From Oscillospiraceae bacterium (GTDB lineage Bacteria; Bacillota_A; Clostridia; Oscillospirales; WRJC01), in the NCBI GenBank assembly GCA_009782405.1, contig WRJC01000005.1, forward strand, positions 1-64,000: DNA of 64,000 nt, given 5' to 3'. Below the pieces are notes generated by a model. It was not told the DNA's origin. It ran no database searches and saw nothing but the letters and a program-made list of their open reading frames with translations. The first letter of the stretch is position 1. Each line of letters starts with the position of its first letter. A program made the position numbers and the translations under genes. This document shows, piece after piece, positions 17,882-26,304 of this stretch.

Positions 17882-18754
17882 ATGTACCACTATGCCGACT
17901 ACAAGACGATAATATCCCCAAACAACGGTATGAACCTGTACCGGGGCTGTACGCATGGATGTATTTATTGCGACAGCCGCAGCCATTGTTATCAAATCAA
18001 CCACGATTTCGAAAACATCGAAGTCAAGCGCGACGCCCCTTTGATATTGGAAGAGCAGCTGAAAAAAAAGAAAAGCCCCTGCATGATAAGTACGGGCTCG
18101 ATGTGCGACCATTATATACACCTCGAGGAAAAATTGGAAATAACGCGAAAATGCTTGCTCTTGATAGAAAAATACGGTTTCGGCCTCTCGATTTTAACCA
18201 AATCCGCAAGGATACTGCGCGATTTGGATATACTTGCGGCCATTTCCAAAAATGCGAAATGCGTGGTGCAAATCACGCTGACCACATACGACGAGAAGAT
18301 GTGCCGCATTGTCGAACCCAATGTGTCCACCACGCTCGAGCGCTTCCATGTTCTGGAAACGATGCGCGATGCGAAAATCCCCACCGCTGTGTGGATCTGC
18401 CCGATTTTGCCTTTTATCAACGACACAGAAGAAAATCTGCGCGGGCTTATGGGTTATTGCGTCAGGGCGAAAGTGAGGGGGCTTTCGTCGTTTTGTTTCG
18501 GCACTACGATGCGGGCCGGGAGCCGGGACTATTTTTACAAGTGCTTAGATAGGCATTTTCCCGGAGTAAAACAAAAGTATATCGAAAAATTCGGAGACGA
18601 ATACGCCTGCTACAGCGAAGGCGGCCTGGCCCTGAGGGCGATGACGAAAGACATATGCCGCACTAACGGGATCATATACAAGCACGACGAGCTATCCGAA
18701 GCGCTTTTCAGCTTCGAACCCAAACAGCGGCAAATATCGCTGTTTGACTATTGA
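17882..18754 (+). CDS. Radical SAM protein of the SPL/COG1533 type
   Basis: The 290-residue protein opens with NNGMNLYRGCTHGCIYC, which carries the 4Fe-4S cysteines C23, C27 and C30 in the CxxxCxxC spacing. The motif and overall length fit the COG1533 group, which is named for spore photoproduct lyase but also holds many uncharacterised members. No Shine-Dalgarno is visible before the ATG, so translation may be coupled to lexA 20 nt upstream. That would place it under SOS-linked transcription, which fits a DNA-repair role, but this is inference. A terminator follows directly. Confidence 0.85.
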   Translation: MYHYADYKTIISPNNGMNLYRGCTHGCIYCDSRSHCYQINHDFENIEVKRDAPLILEEQLKKKKSPCMISTGSMCDHYIHLEEKLEITRKCLLLIEKYGFGLSILTKSARILRDLDILAAISKNAKCVVQITLTTYDEKMCRIVEPNVSTTLERFHVLETMRDAKIPTAVWICPILPFINDTEENLRGLMGYCVRAKVRGLSSFCFGTTMRAGSRDYFYKCLDRHFPGVKQKYIEKFGDEYACYSEGGLALRAMTKDICRTNGIIYKHDELSEALFSFEPKQRQISLFDY

Positions 18755-18764
18755 AAAGATGAAA

Positions 18765-18783
18765 CCCCCGGCGAAGCCGGGGG
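18765..18783. terminator. Bidirectional terminator between the radical SAM gene and rplQ
   Basis: CCCCCGGC (18765-18772), loop GAA, GCCGGGGG (18776-18783). The plus strand continues ATTCTTATTATT and the minus strand TTTCATCTTTT. It ends both the radical SAM transcript and the long ribosomal operon. Confidence 0.85.
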
Positions 18784-18790
18784 ATTCTTA

Positions 18791-19306
18791 TTATTCTGTC
18801 TTTTCGGTCTCTTCTGCGGCAACTTCTTCGACGGCCTCGGATACTTTGGTCTCTTCGGCTGTTTCTTCTTTCTTTTCTTCTTTTGCCTCTGTCTTTGTCT
18901 CTTTTTCTGCCTTTTCAGGTCTGTCTTTTTTCTTTTTCTTGTCCTTTTTGTCTTTTGGCGCATAGTTGACGAGTTCGATTATCGACATTTCCGCCCCGTC
19001 GCCTTTGCGCGGGCCCAATTTCAATATCCTCGTGTATCCACCGTTCCGGTTCTCGAAAGAAGGCGCGAGCTGGTCGAAAAGTTTTTTCACCACATCTTCT
19101 TTCGTTATATACGCGAAAGCGGCGCGCTTTGCGGCAAGCGTGTTTTTCTTGCCGACAGTTATCATTTTGTCGGCGATCCTTTTCAATTCTTTTGCTCTGG
19201 CAAGAGTCGTCTCTATCCTGCCTTTGTCCAAAAGCAGCGTGACCATTCCGCGAAACATCGCCCGCCTCTGATCGACTCTTTTGCCCAGTTTCCTCGCTGT
19301 GGGCAT
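18791..19306 (-). CDS. rplQ: 50S ribosomal protein L17 with long charged tail
   Basis: L17 lines the peptide-exit side of the large subunit. The first 115 or so residues are a normal L17 (MPTARKLGKRVDQRRAMFRG, later GGYTRILKLGPRKGDGAEM). A tail of about 55 residues follows: first Lys-rich, then alternating Glu/Lys/Thr, ending in Glu/Ala/Val. Most bacterial L17 are about 115-130 residues, so 171 is long. GGAGG lies 9 nt before the ATG. It is the last gene of the operon, right before the terminator. Confidence 0.95.
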   Translation of the reverse strand: MPTARKLGKRVDQRRAMFRGMVTLLLDKGRIETTLARAKELKRIADKMITVGKKNTLAAKRAAFAYITKEDVVKKLFDQLAPSFENRNGGYTRILKLGPRKGDGAEMSIIELVNYAPKDKKDKKKKKDRPEKAEKETKTEAKEEKKEETAEETKVSEAVEEVAAEETEKTE

Positions 19307-19329
19307 ATAACAATTCCTCCTTGTTCGTG

Positions 19330-20277
19330 TTATTCTTCTTCTTTTTTGAGCGAAAATCCCAAGGAGTGCAGCTTCTGTATGACTTCCTCAAGGGATTTTT
19401 TTCCGAGATTCCTAACTTTTATCATATCTTCTTCGGTTTTGTTGGTCAAATCCTCGACTGTATCAATGCCGGCGCGTTTCAGGCAATTGAAGGAACGCAC
19501 AGACATGTCAAGCTCTTCAATGGTCATCTCAAGCACTTTTTCTTTTATGTTTTCTTCGCGTTCGACCATGATTTCCGTTTTTTTGCTTTCGTCGGACAGT
19601 TCCACGAACAAATTGAGATGTTCATTGAGTATCTTGGCCGCAAGGGAAACCGCTTCTTTTGCCGATATTGTGCCGTTTGTCTTGACTTCCATTATCAGCT
19701 TGTCGTAATCCGTTATGTTTCCCACGCGTGTATTCTCCACCGAATAGTTCACCATCAGTACGGGTGTAAAAATAGAATCTACATATATGACTCCGATAGG
19801 CGGATTTGCTGCTTCTGTTTTGTTTTTTTCAGCTGAAACATATCCCCTGCCTTTGTCAAAAGTCAGCTCCATGTACAGCCTCGCCCTTTCTCCGAGTGTG
19901 GCTATATGATGATCCGGGTTCAATATTTCAAGCTCCGCGTCTGTGCGAATCGACCCCGCCGTCACTGTCCCTTCTCCCTGCGAATCTATCAAAACAACCT
20001 TGGGGCCTTCGCCGTTCAAGCGGGCAATTATCCCTTTTATGTTCAAAACTATCTGCGTGACATCTTCTTTTATATTCGGAATCGTCGATATTTCATGCAA
20101 TACTCCGTCGATTTTTATCGAAGTGACAGCTACCCCGGGAAGCGACGACAAAAGTATCCTTCTGAGCGAATTTCCCAAAGTGATGCCGTAGCCCCTTTCG
20201 AGAGGCTCAATCACAAAATTTCCGTGAGCGCCGTCCTTGTCGAGATAAGACGGGGTAATAACGGGCTTTTCTATCAT
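19330..20277 (-). CDS. rpoA: RNA polymerase alpha subunit
   Basis: The start at 20277 ([10 protein letters not shown], 315 residues) is chosen because GGAGGG lies about 10 nt upstream; an in-frame ATG 7 codons earlier overlaps that site. The N-terminal domain (about 1-225) has the dimer-forming motif [14 protein letters not shown]. The C-terminal domain (about 250-310) contains the helix-hairpin-helix [13 protein letters not shown] and [15 protein letters not shown], which bind UP elements and activators. Length matches Bacillus RpoA. It lies between rpsD and rplQ, the usual alpha-operon order. Confidence 0.97.
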   Translation of the reverse strand: MIEKPVITPSYLDKDGAHGNFVIEPLERGYGITLGNSLRRILLSSLPGVAVTSIKIDGVLHEISTIPNIKEDVTQIVLNIKGIIARLNGEGPKVVLIDSQGEGTVTAGSIRTDAELEILNPDHHIATLGERARLYMELTFDKGRGYVSAEKNKTEAANPPIGVIYVDSIFTPVLMVNYSVENTRVGNITDYDKLIMEVKTNGTISAKEAVSLAAKILNEHLNLFVELSDESKKTEIMVEREENIKEKVLEMTIEELDMSVRSFNCLKRAGIDTVEDLTNKTEEDMIKVRNLGKKSLEEVIQKLHSLGFSLKKEEE

Positions 20278-20341
20278 ACTTATCAGTACACCCTCCATTT
20301 TCTACGTTTAATATCTGCAAACACCGTGCCATCCTTACATA

Positions 20342-20974
20342 TCACTTCGAATACAACTCGACGATGAGATGCTCCTTGAACGGGAAATCGATGTCTTCCC
20401 TCGCCGGGATTGCCGCCACTTTGGCTGTGACTTCGTTTCTGTCGACGTCGAGCCATTTCACCGTCTGCCTGTTGTCCAAATTCGCTATAAGGTCTTTTAT
20501 TTTTTCCAGTGACCGGCTCGATTCGTTCAAGGCCACTACATCGCCCTGTTTGAGCGTCATGGAAGGGATGTTGGCCTTTTTGCCGTTCACCGTAAAATGC
20601 CTGTGGGTGACAAGCTGCCTCGCTTCCCTCCTGCTTTCGGCCATGCCCATTTTGTAGACAATATTGTCCAGCCGCATTTCGAGAAGCGTCAAAAGGTTCA
20701 CGCCCGCCATGCCTTCTTTTTTCTCCGCTCTTTTGAAAAGGTTTTTGAATTGGGCTTCATGCAAGCCGTAAATCCTCTTCGCTTTTTGTTTTTCCCGGAG
20801 CTGCGTGCCGTATTCCTTCGGCTTTTTCGCCGAGGCGCCGTGCTGCCCGGGAGCGGGCGATTTGGCCCTCCTGCCCACTGCGCATTTGTCCGTATAGCAG
20901 CGTATGCCCTTCAAAAACATTTTTTCGCCCTCCCTGCGGCAAAGCCTGCAGGCCGGGCCTGTATATCTTGACAT
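20342..20974 (-). CDS. rpsD: 30S ribosomal protein S4, zinc-binding form
   Basis: The 210-residue S4 is a primary 16S rRNA binder. The N-terminus carries CRLC and a second cysteine pair in CYTDKC (Cys 9, 12, 26, 31), which marks the zinc-containing form. The S4 RNA-binding domain is at about 98-160 (MRLDNIVYKMGMAESRREARQLV). A GGAGG site lies 13 nt before the ATG. In Bacillus rpsD is elsewhere and autoregulated; here it sits between rpsK and rpoA as in many Clostridia. Confidence 0.96.
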   Translation of the reverse strand: MSRYTGPACRLCRREGEKMFLKGIRCYTDKCAVGRRAKSPAPGQHGASAKKPKEYGTQLREKQKAKRIYGLHEAQFKNLFKRAEKKEGMAGVNLLTLLEMRLDNIVYKMGMAESRREARQLVTHRHFTVNGKKANIPSMTLKQGDVVALNESSRSLEKIKDLIANLDNRQTVKWLDVDRNEVTAKVAAIPAREDIDFPFKEHLIVELYSK

Positions 20975-21033
20975 ATTTTAATTAAAACCTCCTATAAATT
21001 GTGTTTGACAAAATAATCCCCGTCAATCGACCA

Positions 21034-21435
21034 TTACATGCGCCTGCGCTTGGGCGGCCTGCATCCGTTGTGCGGGATCGGCGTGACGTCTTTTATCATT
21101 ATTATTTCGAGTCCTGCGGACTGGAGCGAGCGTATGGCCGATTCCCTCCCTTGGCCCGGTCCTTTCACGTATACTTCGACCGTTTTCAGCCCATGTTCCA
21201 TCGCTCCTTTGGCGGCCGCTTCGGCGGCTTGCTGGGCGGCGAAGGGGGTGGATTTTCTTGAACCTTTAAAACCCATTTCGCCCCCCGAAGCCCACGAAAG
21301 CACGTTTCCGCTCACATCGCTGATCGTCACTATCGTGTTGTTGAAAGTAGATTTTATATGGGCGGCGCCCTTTTCTATATTTTTGCGCTCGCGGCGCCTT
21401 TTTACTGCTGTTTTTTTTATCGTTTGTTTTGCCAT
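21034..21435 (-). CDS. rpsK: 30S ribosomal protein S11
   Basis: S11 forms part of the 30S platform. Start at 21435 ([14 protein letters not shown], 133 residues) with GGAGTG 12 nt upstream; an in-frame GTG at 21450 overlaps that site and is less likely. Conserved blocks include [26 protein letters not shown] and the C-terminal THNGCRP-like [16 protein letters not shown] run of heptamer repeats lies just upstream in the gap to rpsM. Confidence 0.96.
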   Translation of the reverse strand: MAKQTIKKTAVKRRRERKNIEKGAAHIKSTFNNTIVTISDVSGNVLSWASGGEMGFKGSRKSTPFAAQQAAEAAAKGAMEHGLKTVEVYVKGPGQGRESAIRSLQSAGLEIIMIKDVTPIPHNGCRPPKRRRM

Positions 21436-21460
21436 CTTGCTTTTAATCACTCCTTTTTTA

Positions 21461-21536
21461 GTTATCAGTTATCAGTTGTCAGTTTTCAGTTGTCAGAAAA
21501 AACTAACTTTAACTGAAAACTCGTTCCGCTGATAAC
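21461..21536. repeat. Heptamer repeat array in the rpsM-rpsK gap
   Basis: Five consecutive 7-mers GTTATCA, GTTATCA, GTTGTCA, GTTTTCA, GTTGTCA fill 21461-21495. Inverted versions TGAAAAC (21514-21520) and TGATAAC (21530-21536) lie downstream, the last reaching the rpsM stop codon. The array can fold back on itself. It occupies nearly the whole 100-nt gap between two ribosomal genes. Confidence 0.85.
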
Positions 21537-21904
21537 TACTTCTTCTTGTTGGCGATGGTTTTGGCCGGGCCTTTGCGTGTCCTGGCGTTGGTTTGAGTCC
21601 GCTGTCCCCTCACGGGCAGCCCTTTTCTGTGCCTTATTCCCCTGTAACAGCCTATTTCAACCATCCTTTTTATGTCCATCGCGACGTTTCTTCTCAAATC
21701 CCCCTCGACTGTATATTCGCTGTCGATGAGTTCCCTTATCTTGGCCACGTCGTCCTCGGACAGATCTTTGACCCTCGTGTCCGGATTTATGCCTGTTGCG
21801 GCCAAAATCTTGTTTGAGCTCGTCCTGCCTATCCCGAAAATATAGGTCAGGCCGATTTCGACCCTCTTTTCCCTCGGTATGTCTACGCCTGCAATACGCG
21901 CCAT
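21536..21904 (-). CDS. rpsM: 30S ribosomal protein S13
   Basis: The 122-residue protein has the usual S13 N-terminus [20 protein letters not shown], the helix-turn [11 protein letters not shown] and the basic C-terminal tail [20 protein letters not shown], which reaches the P-site tRNA. S13 contacts the head of the 30S subunit and bridges to the 50S. AAAGGGG precedes the ATG. It follows the small zinc-ribbon gene by 43 nt. Confidence 0.97.
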   Translation of the reverse strand: MARIAGVDIPREKRVEIGLTYIFGIGRTSSNKILAATGINPDTRVKDLSEDDVAKIRELIDSEYTVEGDLRRNVAMDIKRMVEIGCYRGIRHRKGLPVRGQRTQTNARTRKGPAKTIANKKK

Positions 21905-21947
21905 ATGATTTTACCCCTTTCTGTTATTCTTGATTGGTGTTCGCCTA

Positions 21948-22100
21948 TTATTTTCCGCAATGCTTGCAAACTTTGAGGTTCGCTTCGCCTTCGACTTTCG
22001 TCCAGAGAAGCTTTACCCCCGTCCTCTTGCACGACGGGCAATTCCCCCGCCAATTGGGGGTCGATTTTATCGCGTTCCCGCGTTTTGTTTTAGTTGCCAT
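21948..22100 (-). CDS. Small zinc-ribbon protein, unknown, inside the ribosomal operon
   Basis: A 50-residue ORF starts MATKTKRGNAIKS, holds CPSC (residues 21-24) and CKHC (residues 45-48) and ends GK. The two CxxC pairs 20 residues apart predict a zinc ribbon, and 12 of 50 residues are Lys or Arg, so it should bind RNA. AAGGAG lies 9 nt before the ATG and the codon usage matches the neighbours. It sits between rpmJ and rpsM in the same direction. It does not match L32, L33, L36 or S14 motifs as I know them. It may be a ribosomal or ribosome-associated protein, but I do not recognise the family. Confidence 0.75.
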   Translation of the reverse strand: MATKTKRGNAIKSTPNWRGNCPSCKRTGVKLLWTKVEGEANLKVCKHCGK

Positions 22101-22155
22101 TTATAAAGCTCCTTTTCTTTCATTCGATCATATGTTGCCGATCATATGCTGCACG

Positions 22156-22290
22156 TTACGGGTTAGATCCGCCTCTTGTGCCCTGTCTCTGCTTGTGCTT
22201 TGGATTTTCGCAGATTACCATCACTTTGTTGTGCCTTTTTATTATTTTGCATTTTTCGCATATCGGCTTCACCGACGGTCTCACTTTCAT
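22156..22290 (-). CDS. rpmJ: 50S ribosomal protein L36
   Basis: The 44-residue product begins [20 protein letters not shown] and has the zinc ligands C11, C14, C27 and H32 of the zinc form of L36. The usual protein stops near KHKQRQG at residue 37; here seven more residues (TRGGSNP) follow. L36 is the smallest bacterial ribosomal protein and stabilises 23S rRNA folding. The position between infA and rpsM is standard. Confidence 0.95.
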   Translation of the reverse strand: MKVRPSVKPICEKCKIIKRHNKVMVICENPKHKQRQGTRGGSNP

Positions 22291-22328
22291 ATTAAATCAC
22301 CCTCGCTTTCTTAAATAGATGTTATGCG

Positions 22329-22547
22329 TCATTTTGCCCGCCAGGTTATTCTGCCTTTGTCCAAATCGTACATCGAAACTTCGATGGTGACTTTGTCTCC
22401 CGGCAGGATTTTTATGTAATTCATTCGCAGTTTTCCGGATATATGGGCTGTAACTATGTGTTCGTTGGGCAGTTTCACCTTGAACACCGCATTTGGCAGC
22501 GCTTCGGTCACGACCCCTTCAAACTCCATCACATCATCTTTTGGCAG
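22329..22547 (-). CDS. infA: Translation initiation factor IF-1, apparent CTG start
   Basis: IF-1 is an OB-fold protein that binds the A site with IF-2 and IF-3. The conserved core reads [36 protein letters not shown] and GRITWR. The first ATG in frame (22529) would cut off the normal N-terminus. Reading upstream gives [10 protein letters not shown], which matches the usual AKDDVIEVEG, preceded by CTG at 22547-22545. AGGAGG lies exactly 7 nt before this CTG, and no ATG, GTG or TTG fits. With CTG the protein has 72 residues, the family length. A sequencing error (ATG read as CTG) is the main alternative. Confidence 0.85.
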   Translation of the reverse strand: MPKDDVMEFEGVVTEALPNAVFKVKLPNEHIVTAHISGKLRMNYIKILPGDKVTIEVSMYDLDKGRITWRAK

Positions 22548-22554
22548 AATAATT

Positions 22555-22560
22555 CCTCCT
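22555..22560 (-). promoter_or_regulatory. Shine-Dalgarno that fixes the CTG start of infA
   Basis: AGGAGG on the minus strand, with spacer AATTATT (7 nt) to CTG at 22547. The next in-frame candidates, GTG at 22532 and ATG at 22529, are 22 and 25 nt away, too far for initiation from this site. Confidence 0.8.
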
Positions 22561-22567
22561 CTTTCGT

Positions 22568-22834
22568 TTATTTTATATTTGTTTGTTGTTGCGTCTCCTT
22601 AGCGTCGGCCAACATTTTTCTTATGGCGGCGTCGGCCGGCGCAAAATCGCCTTCGATTTTTTTTATGAGCCTTATGTGCTTTGTTTTTTTCTTTTTCGGC
22701 GAGGCGGCCTTCCTCGATTTCCCATCGGAAATATACACATAATCTTCATCCAATATCCCCACTACCGCAAACAGCTTTTTGGCGTCCCTGCCCGCAAGCG
22801 AGAGCGCTATGTCCCCTACCGTATATGGTTGCAT
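22568..22834 (-). CDS. KOW-domain RNA-binding protein (L14E/L6E-like)
   Basis: The 88-residue protein has an N-terminal KOW-like domain ([21 protein letters not shown], then [13 protein letters not shown]) and a Lys-rich middle ([15 protein letters not shown]). Such COG2163-like proteins are common between map and infA in Clostridia. They resemble eukaryotic/archaeal L14e in fold and are thought to bind rRNA, but their role in bacteria is unproven. Its position here is exactly the expected one, which supports a clostridial origin of the window. Confidence 0.85.
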   Translation of the reverse strand: MQPYTVGDIALSLAGRDAKKLFAVVGILDEDYVYISDGKSRKAASPKKKKTKHIRLIKKIEGDFAPADAAIRKMLADAKETQQQTNIK

Positions 22835-22856
22835 GGTATTTTCTCCCTTGATTGAT

Positions 22857-23636
22857 TTATGCGATCGTGAGTATTTCGCAGCCGTTGTTTTTTATCAAAA
22901 CGGTGTTCTCGTAATGCGCAGACAAAGATCCGTCCTCGGTTTTTACTGTCCATTCGTCGCTTTGCAGCTGCACCCCGAATCCGCCCGCATTCACCATCGG
23001 TTCGATCGCCAGCACCATGTTTTCTAAAATTCTGGTTCCTTTTCCCTTGCCCGGCTCGATGTAATGCGGTATGTCGGGCTTTTCATGCAGGTTTCTTCCC
23101 AGCGCATGGCCTATGTATTCCCTGACAATCGAGAACCCGTTCGATTCCACATATTTTTGGATCGCTCCCCCGACATCCCCTATCCGATTGCCCACAGAGG
23201 CGAACTTGATCCCTTCGAAAAAACATTGTTTTGCCACATCTATGAGCTTTTTTGTTTTTGGATCCATATTTCCGGGATCCCCGCAGTAAAAAGTGTTCGC
23301 GCAGTCCCCGTGGTAGCCGCAAAACTTCGCGCCGATGTCTATCTTTACTATGTCCCCTTCTTTCAAAACGGCTTCATCCCTCGGTATCCCGTGTATAACT
23401 TCGTCGTTCAGGCTTATGCAGGCGTTTGCGGGATATTTTCTGCCGTCTCCCGGATCGTATCCGTAAAATGAAGGGGTGGCTCCCCGGCTTTCGATATATT
23501 TTCGGATATGCGAATCGAGTTTTTTGGTGGATATTCCGGGCGCCACCATTTCGCCGGCGGTTTTTAAGGCTCCTGCGGCGATTTTCGCCGCTTTACGCAT
23601 TATGTCGATTTCCCTTTCGGATTTTATGTTCATCAT
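22857..23636 (-). CDS. map: Methionine aminopeptidase type I
   Basis: It removes the initiator methionine from nascent proteins. The 259-residue product is a type Ia pita-bread enzyme without an N-terminal extension. Metal ligands begin with D100 (KIDIGA) and D111 (GDCANTF), followed by the His in GHALGR, Glu in AIEPM and Glu in YENTV. The start overlaps ATGATG; no strong Shine-Dalgarno is visible. The adk stop codon lies only 6 nt upstream, so translational coupling is likely. Confidence 0.95.
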   Translation of the reverse strand: MMNIKSEREIDIMRKAAKIAAGALKTAGEMVAPGISTKKLDSHIRKYIESRGATPSFYGYDPGDGRKYPANACISLNDEVIHGIPRDEAVLKEGDIVKIDIGAKFCGYHGDCANTFYCGDPGNMDPKTKKLIDVAKQCFFEGIKFASVGNRIGDVGGAIQKYVESNGFSIVREYIGHALGRNLHEKPDIPHYIEPGKGKGTRILENMVLAIEPMVNAGGFGVQLQSDEWTVKTEDGSLSAHYENTVLIKNNGCEILTIA

Positions 23637-23642
23637 ATGCTC

Positions 23643-24329
23643 TTACTGATTGGCGCGGGCCGTATGCGGACTTTGTTCGCATTCGCTTCGCGCGCCAAAA
23701 TTATCGATGATCGAAAATACCAGCCCGGTGGTTTCGGCTACGTCATCTTGCCCTATCACTGTTTCGAGAATTCCCCTTTTGCCGTAATATTCTTTCAGCG
23801 GCTCGGTTCGTCTGTGATAGGTTTCCAATCTGTGCAAAACAACTTCCGGCTTGTCATCTTCCCTTGTTATCAGCATCGCCTCGCACCTCCCGCATATCAT
23901 GCCCCGGTGCGAAGGGTTGTATATTGTGTGGTACGAAGCCCCGCAGGCGGGGCAAACCCTCCTGCCGCTCAGCCTTTCGATGATTTTTTCGTCCGGCACT
24001 TCTATGTCTATGACCAAATCCACGGCGATGCCGGAATTTTCGAGGTATTTTGCCTGTTTTGACGTCCTGGGAAAGCCGTCAAGTATAAAGCCGCGCGTGC
24101 AGTCAGGAGCCGAAAGCCTGTCTTTCAATATGCAGATGACTTCATCGTCGGGCACAAGTTCGCCGTTGTCCACATATTTTTTGGCTTTTTGCCCCGCCGC
24201 CGTCTTTTTTGAAATCGCTTCGCGCAGTATGGCTCCTGTCGAAATTTGCGGGATGTTCAATTTTTCTCCGGCATTTTCGGCTTGGGTGCCTTTTCCGGCT
24301 CCCGGAGCCCCAAGGAAAATAATATTCAT
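23643..24329 (-). CDS. adk: Adenylate kinase, zinc LID form
   Basis: It interconverts ATP+AMP and 2 ADP. P-loop GAPGAGKGT is at residues 7-15. The LID region carries CPACG and CGRC, the four-cysteine zinc site typical of Gram-positive enzymes. DGFPRT is the AMP-binding motif. The C-terminus has about 15 extra residues (ARSECEQSPHTARANQ) beyond the usual end. GGAG precedes the ATG. It lies between secY and map, the conserved order. Confidence 0.96.
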   Translation of the reverse strand: MNIIFLGAPGAGKGTQAENAGEKLNIPQISTGAILREAISKKTAAGQKAKKYVDNGELVPDDEVICILKDRLSAPDCTRGFILDGFPRTSKQAKYLENSGIAVDLVIDIEVPDEKIIERLSGRRVCPACGASYHTIYNPSHRGMICGRCEAMLITREDDKPEVVLHRLETYHRRTEPLKEYYGKRGILETVIGQDDVAETTGLVFSIIDNFGARSECEQSPHTARANQ

Positions 24330-24378
24330 ATCGAAGTCTCCAATTTTTATCTCACACTCATTACATTATCTATTGGCG

Positions 24379-24451
24379 TGAACCGCGTTATTGATGCAAA
24401 TTGATGCAAGCATGCCATGAACGGCATATGAACTTCGTTCATATCGGTTCA
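24379..24451. repeat. Palindromic spacer repeat between adk and secY
   Basis: The element is bounded by TGAACCG (24379-24385) and its inverse CGGTTCA (24445-24451). Inside is a hairpin ATATGAAC-TTC-GTTCATAT (24426-24444) and two GATGCAA units. The left edge reads TATTGGCGTGAAC (24371-24383), found in inverted form at 56487-56499. It belongs to the dispersed family seen at 3052. Confidence 0.7.
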
Positions 24452-24453
24452 CG

Positions 24454-25818
24454 TTATTCCAAAAATCCCTTGTAGTGCCTCATGGTCATTTGGGCCTCTA
24501 TTTCCCTTGTGGTCTCGAGCGCCACGCCCACCACGATCAAGAGTGAAGTGCCCCCGAAAGCTATCGAACTGAAATAACTCAAATTGAAAGCCGAAGCGAT
24601 CGCGTTTACGATGAGCGGGAAAACCGCCACCACGCCCAAAAACAAGCCCCCGATCAACACTACCCTGTTTAATATCTTGGTTATGAAATCCGTCGTGGGT
24701 TTTCCGGGCCGGATACCCGGGACAAATCCGCCATTTTTCATCAGATTGTTGGAAACTTCGAGCGGGTTGAACGAAATGGCGATATAGAAATACGAGAAGG
24801 CCACGATCAGCGCGAATTCCAACACTATGTATATGACGCCGTGCGTCCCGAGCAGGTTGTATAAAAAGTACAGTATCGGCTGGTCTATTTGGCTTGGCGC
24901 GCCTCTCTGGTTCTGGTTCATGAAACTTATGACCGTGATGGGTATCGAAACTATCGAAGAAGCGAAAATTATCGGCATGACGCCCGACATATTGACTTTC
25001 ATGGGCAAATACGTGTTTTGGCCCCCATACATCTTTCTCCCGACCACTCTCTTCGAATATTGCACCGGGATCCTTCTCTCCGCATTTGACATATACACCA
25101 CGAAGGCAACTATCACGAGCGCCACCGCGATGATGATCAATGATTGGCCAAGCTCCCATATCACGGCTCCCGCCGTGCCGGTGGAGCTTCCGATGATGTC
25201 GATTATGTTTCTTATTTTGTCTAAAACAACGCTGGGTATCCTCGAAACGATATTGGCGAAAAGTATCATGGAGATGCCGTTGCCTATTCCGTTTTCGTTG
25301 ATTTTTTCGCCGAGCCACATGATCAGGGCCGAACCCGCGCTGTAACAGGCCACGATGATGACGCCCGCGTAAAAAGACTGGTTGCTGACTATGCCATAGG
25401 TGTAGCGGCAGGTCATGTAATACCCGTAGCCGGTGACAAGCCCTAAGGCGACTGTGACATATCTTGTGATCTGGGTGATCTTTTTTCTGCCTTCGTCGCC
25501 GCTCTTCTGCAGCTTTTCGAGCGCAGGTATGGCTATTGTCAAGAGCTGCATCACAATCGAGCTGGTTATGTACGGCGAGATCGACAGGGCGAACAACGTC
25601 GCTTTGGAAAACGCATCCCCGGACAATATGTTCAAATATCCGAAAATAGTGTCGCCCTGGCTTGAGAACAGTTCCTGCATCCTCGCCGAATCGATGAAAG
25701 GCACCGGTATCGACGCCCCCAGCCTGTAAAGTATCATTATGATGAGCGTGAATACGAGTTTTGCCCTGAGTTCAGGTATTTTAAAGGCGTTTCTGAATGT
25801 TGCGAACATGCCCGACAT
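24454..25818 (-). CDS. secY: Preprotein translocase subunit SecY
   Basis: The 454-residue protein is the channel subunit of the Sec translocon with ten predicted membrane helices. FRNAFKIPELRAKLVFTL opens it and a plug-like region follows the first helix. The cytoplasmic loop contains PVQYSKRVVGRKMYGGQNTY, and GFVPGIRPGKPTTDF lies before the last helices. A GGAGGTGATC site before the ATG overlaps the 3' end of rplO; the two genes are one base apart. Length is slightly above the usual 430-440. Confidence 0.97.
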   Translation of the reverse strand: MSGMFATFRNAFKIPELRAKLVFTLIIMILYRLGASIPVPFIDSARMQELFSSQGDTIFGYLNILSGDAFSKATLFALSISPYITSSIVMQLLTIAIPALEKLQKSGDEGRKKITQITRYVTVALGLVTGYGYYMTCRYTYGIVSNQSFYAGVIIVACYSAGSALIMWLGEKINENGIGNGISMILFANIVSRIPSVVLDKIRNIIDIIGSSTGTAGAVIWELGQSLIIIAVALVIVAFVVYMSNAERRIPVQYSKRVVGRKMYGGQNTYLPMKVNMSGVMPIIFASSIVSIPITVISFMNQNQRGAPSQIDQPILYFLYNLLGTHGVIYIVLEFALIVAFSYFYIAISFNPLEVSNNLMKNGGFVPGIRPGKPTTDFITKILNRVVLIGGLFLGVVAVFPLIVNAIASAFNLSYFSSIAFGGTSLLIVVGVALETTREIEAQMTMRHYKGFLE

Positions 25819-25819
25819 C

Positions 25820-26266
25820 TCAGATCACCTCCGCCTTTCCCCCGACGGATTCTATTTTGTTCTTGGCGTTTTCGGAAAACAGATCGGCTTTGACTGTGAG
25901 TTTTTTTGTCAATTCCCCATCTGCCAAAATTTTCAGCCCGTCAAGCCTGTTTTTGATAAGGCGCGCTTCGATCAATTTTTCGATTGTCACTTCTTCGCCT
26001 TCTCCGAAATTCTTTTCGAGCATTTTGAGATTTGCTATAGCGTATTCTTTCTTGAAAATAAAGTTTTTGAAGCCGCGTTTTGGCAGTCTCCTGTACAAAG
26101 GGAGCTGTCCGCCCTCGAAACCCGGCCTTACGCCTCCGCCCGAACGGGCATTTTGGCCTTTGTGCCCCTTGCCGGAAGTTTTTCCGTTGCCGGAGCCGAT
26201 CCCCCTGCCCTTCCTGAATCTTTCTTTTGCAGAACCGGGCGCAGGTGATAATTCATGGAGTTTCAT
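25820..26266 (-). CDS. rplO: 50S ribosomal protein L15
   Basis: The 148-residue L15 has the N-terminal [20 protein letters not shown], the Gly-rich extension [20 protein letters not shown] that threads into 23S rRNA, and the C-terminal globular domain ending [20 protein letters not shown] precedes the ATG. Its stop codon is separated from the secY start by one base, so the two are translationally coupled. Confidence 0.97.
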   Translation of the reverse strand: MKLHELSPAPGSAKERFRKGRGIGSGNGKTSGKGHKGQNARSGGGVRPGFEGGQLPLYRRLPKRGFKNFIFKKEYAIANLKMLEKNFGEGEEVTIEKLIEARLIKNRLDGLKILADGELTKKLTVKADLFSENAKNKIESVGGKAEVI

Positions 26267-26304
26267 TTTTTTCCTCCTCCTAAAAAGATTTTATGCAATT
26301 GTTT

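Noticed and set aside
20278..20298. Earlier rpoA start (7 codons upstream)
   Set aside because: That ATG overlaps the GGAGGG that serves the ATG at 20277, and the shorter form matches known RpoA length.
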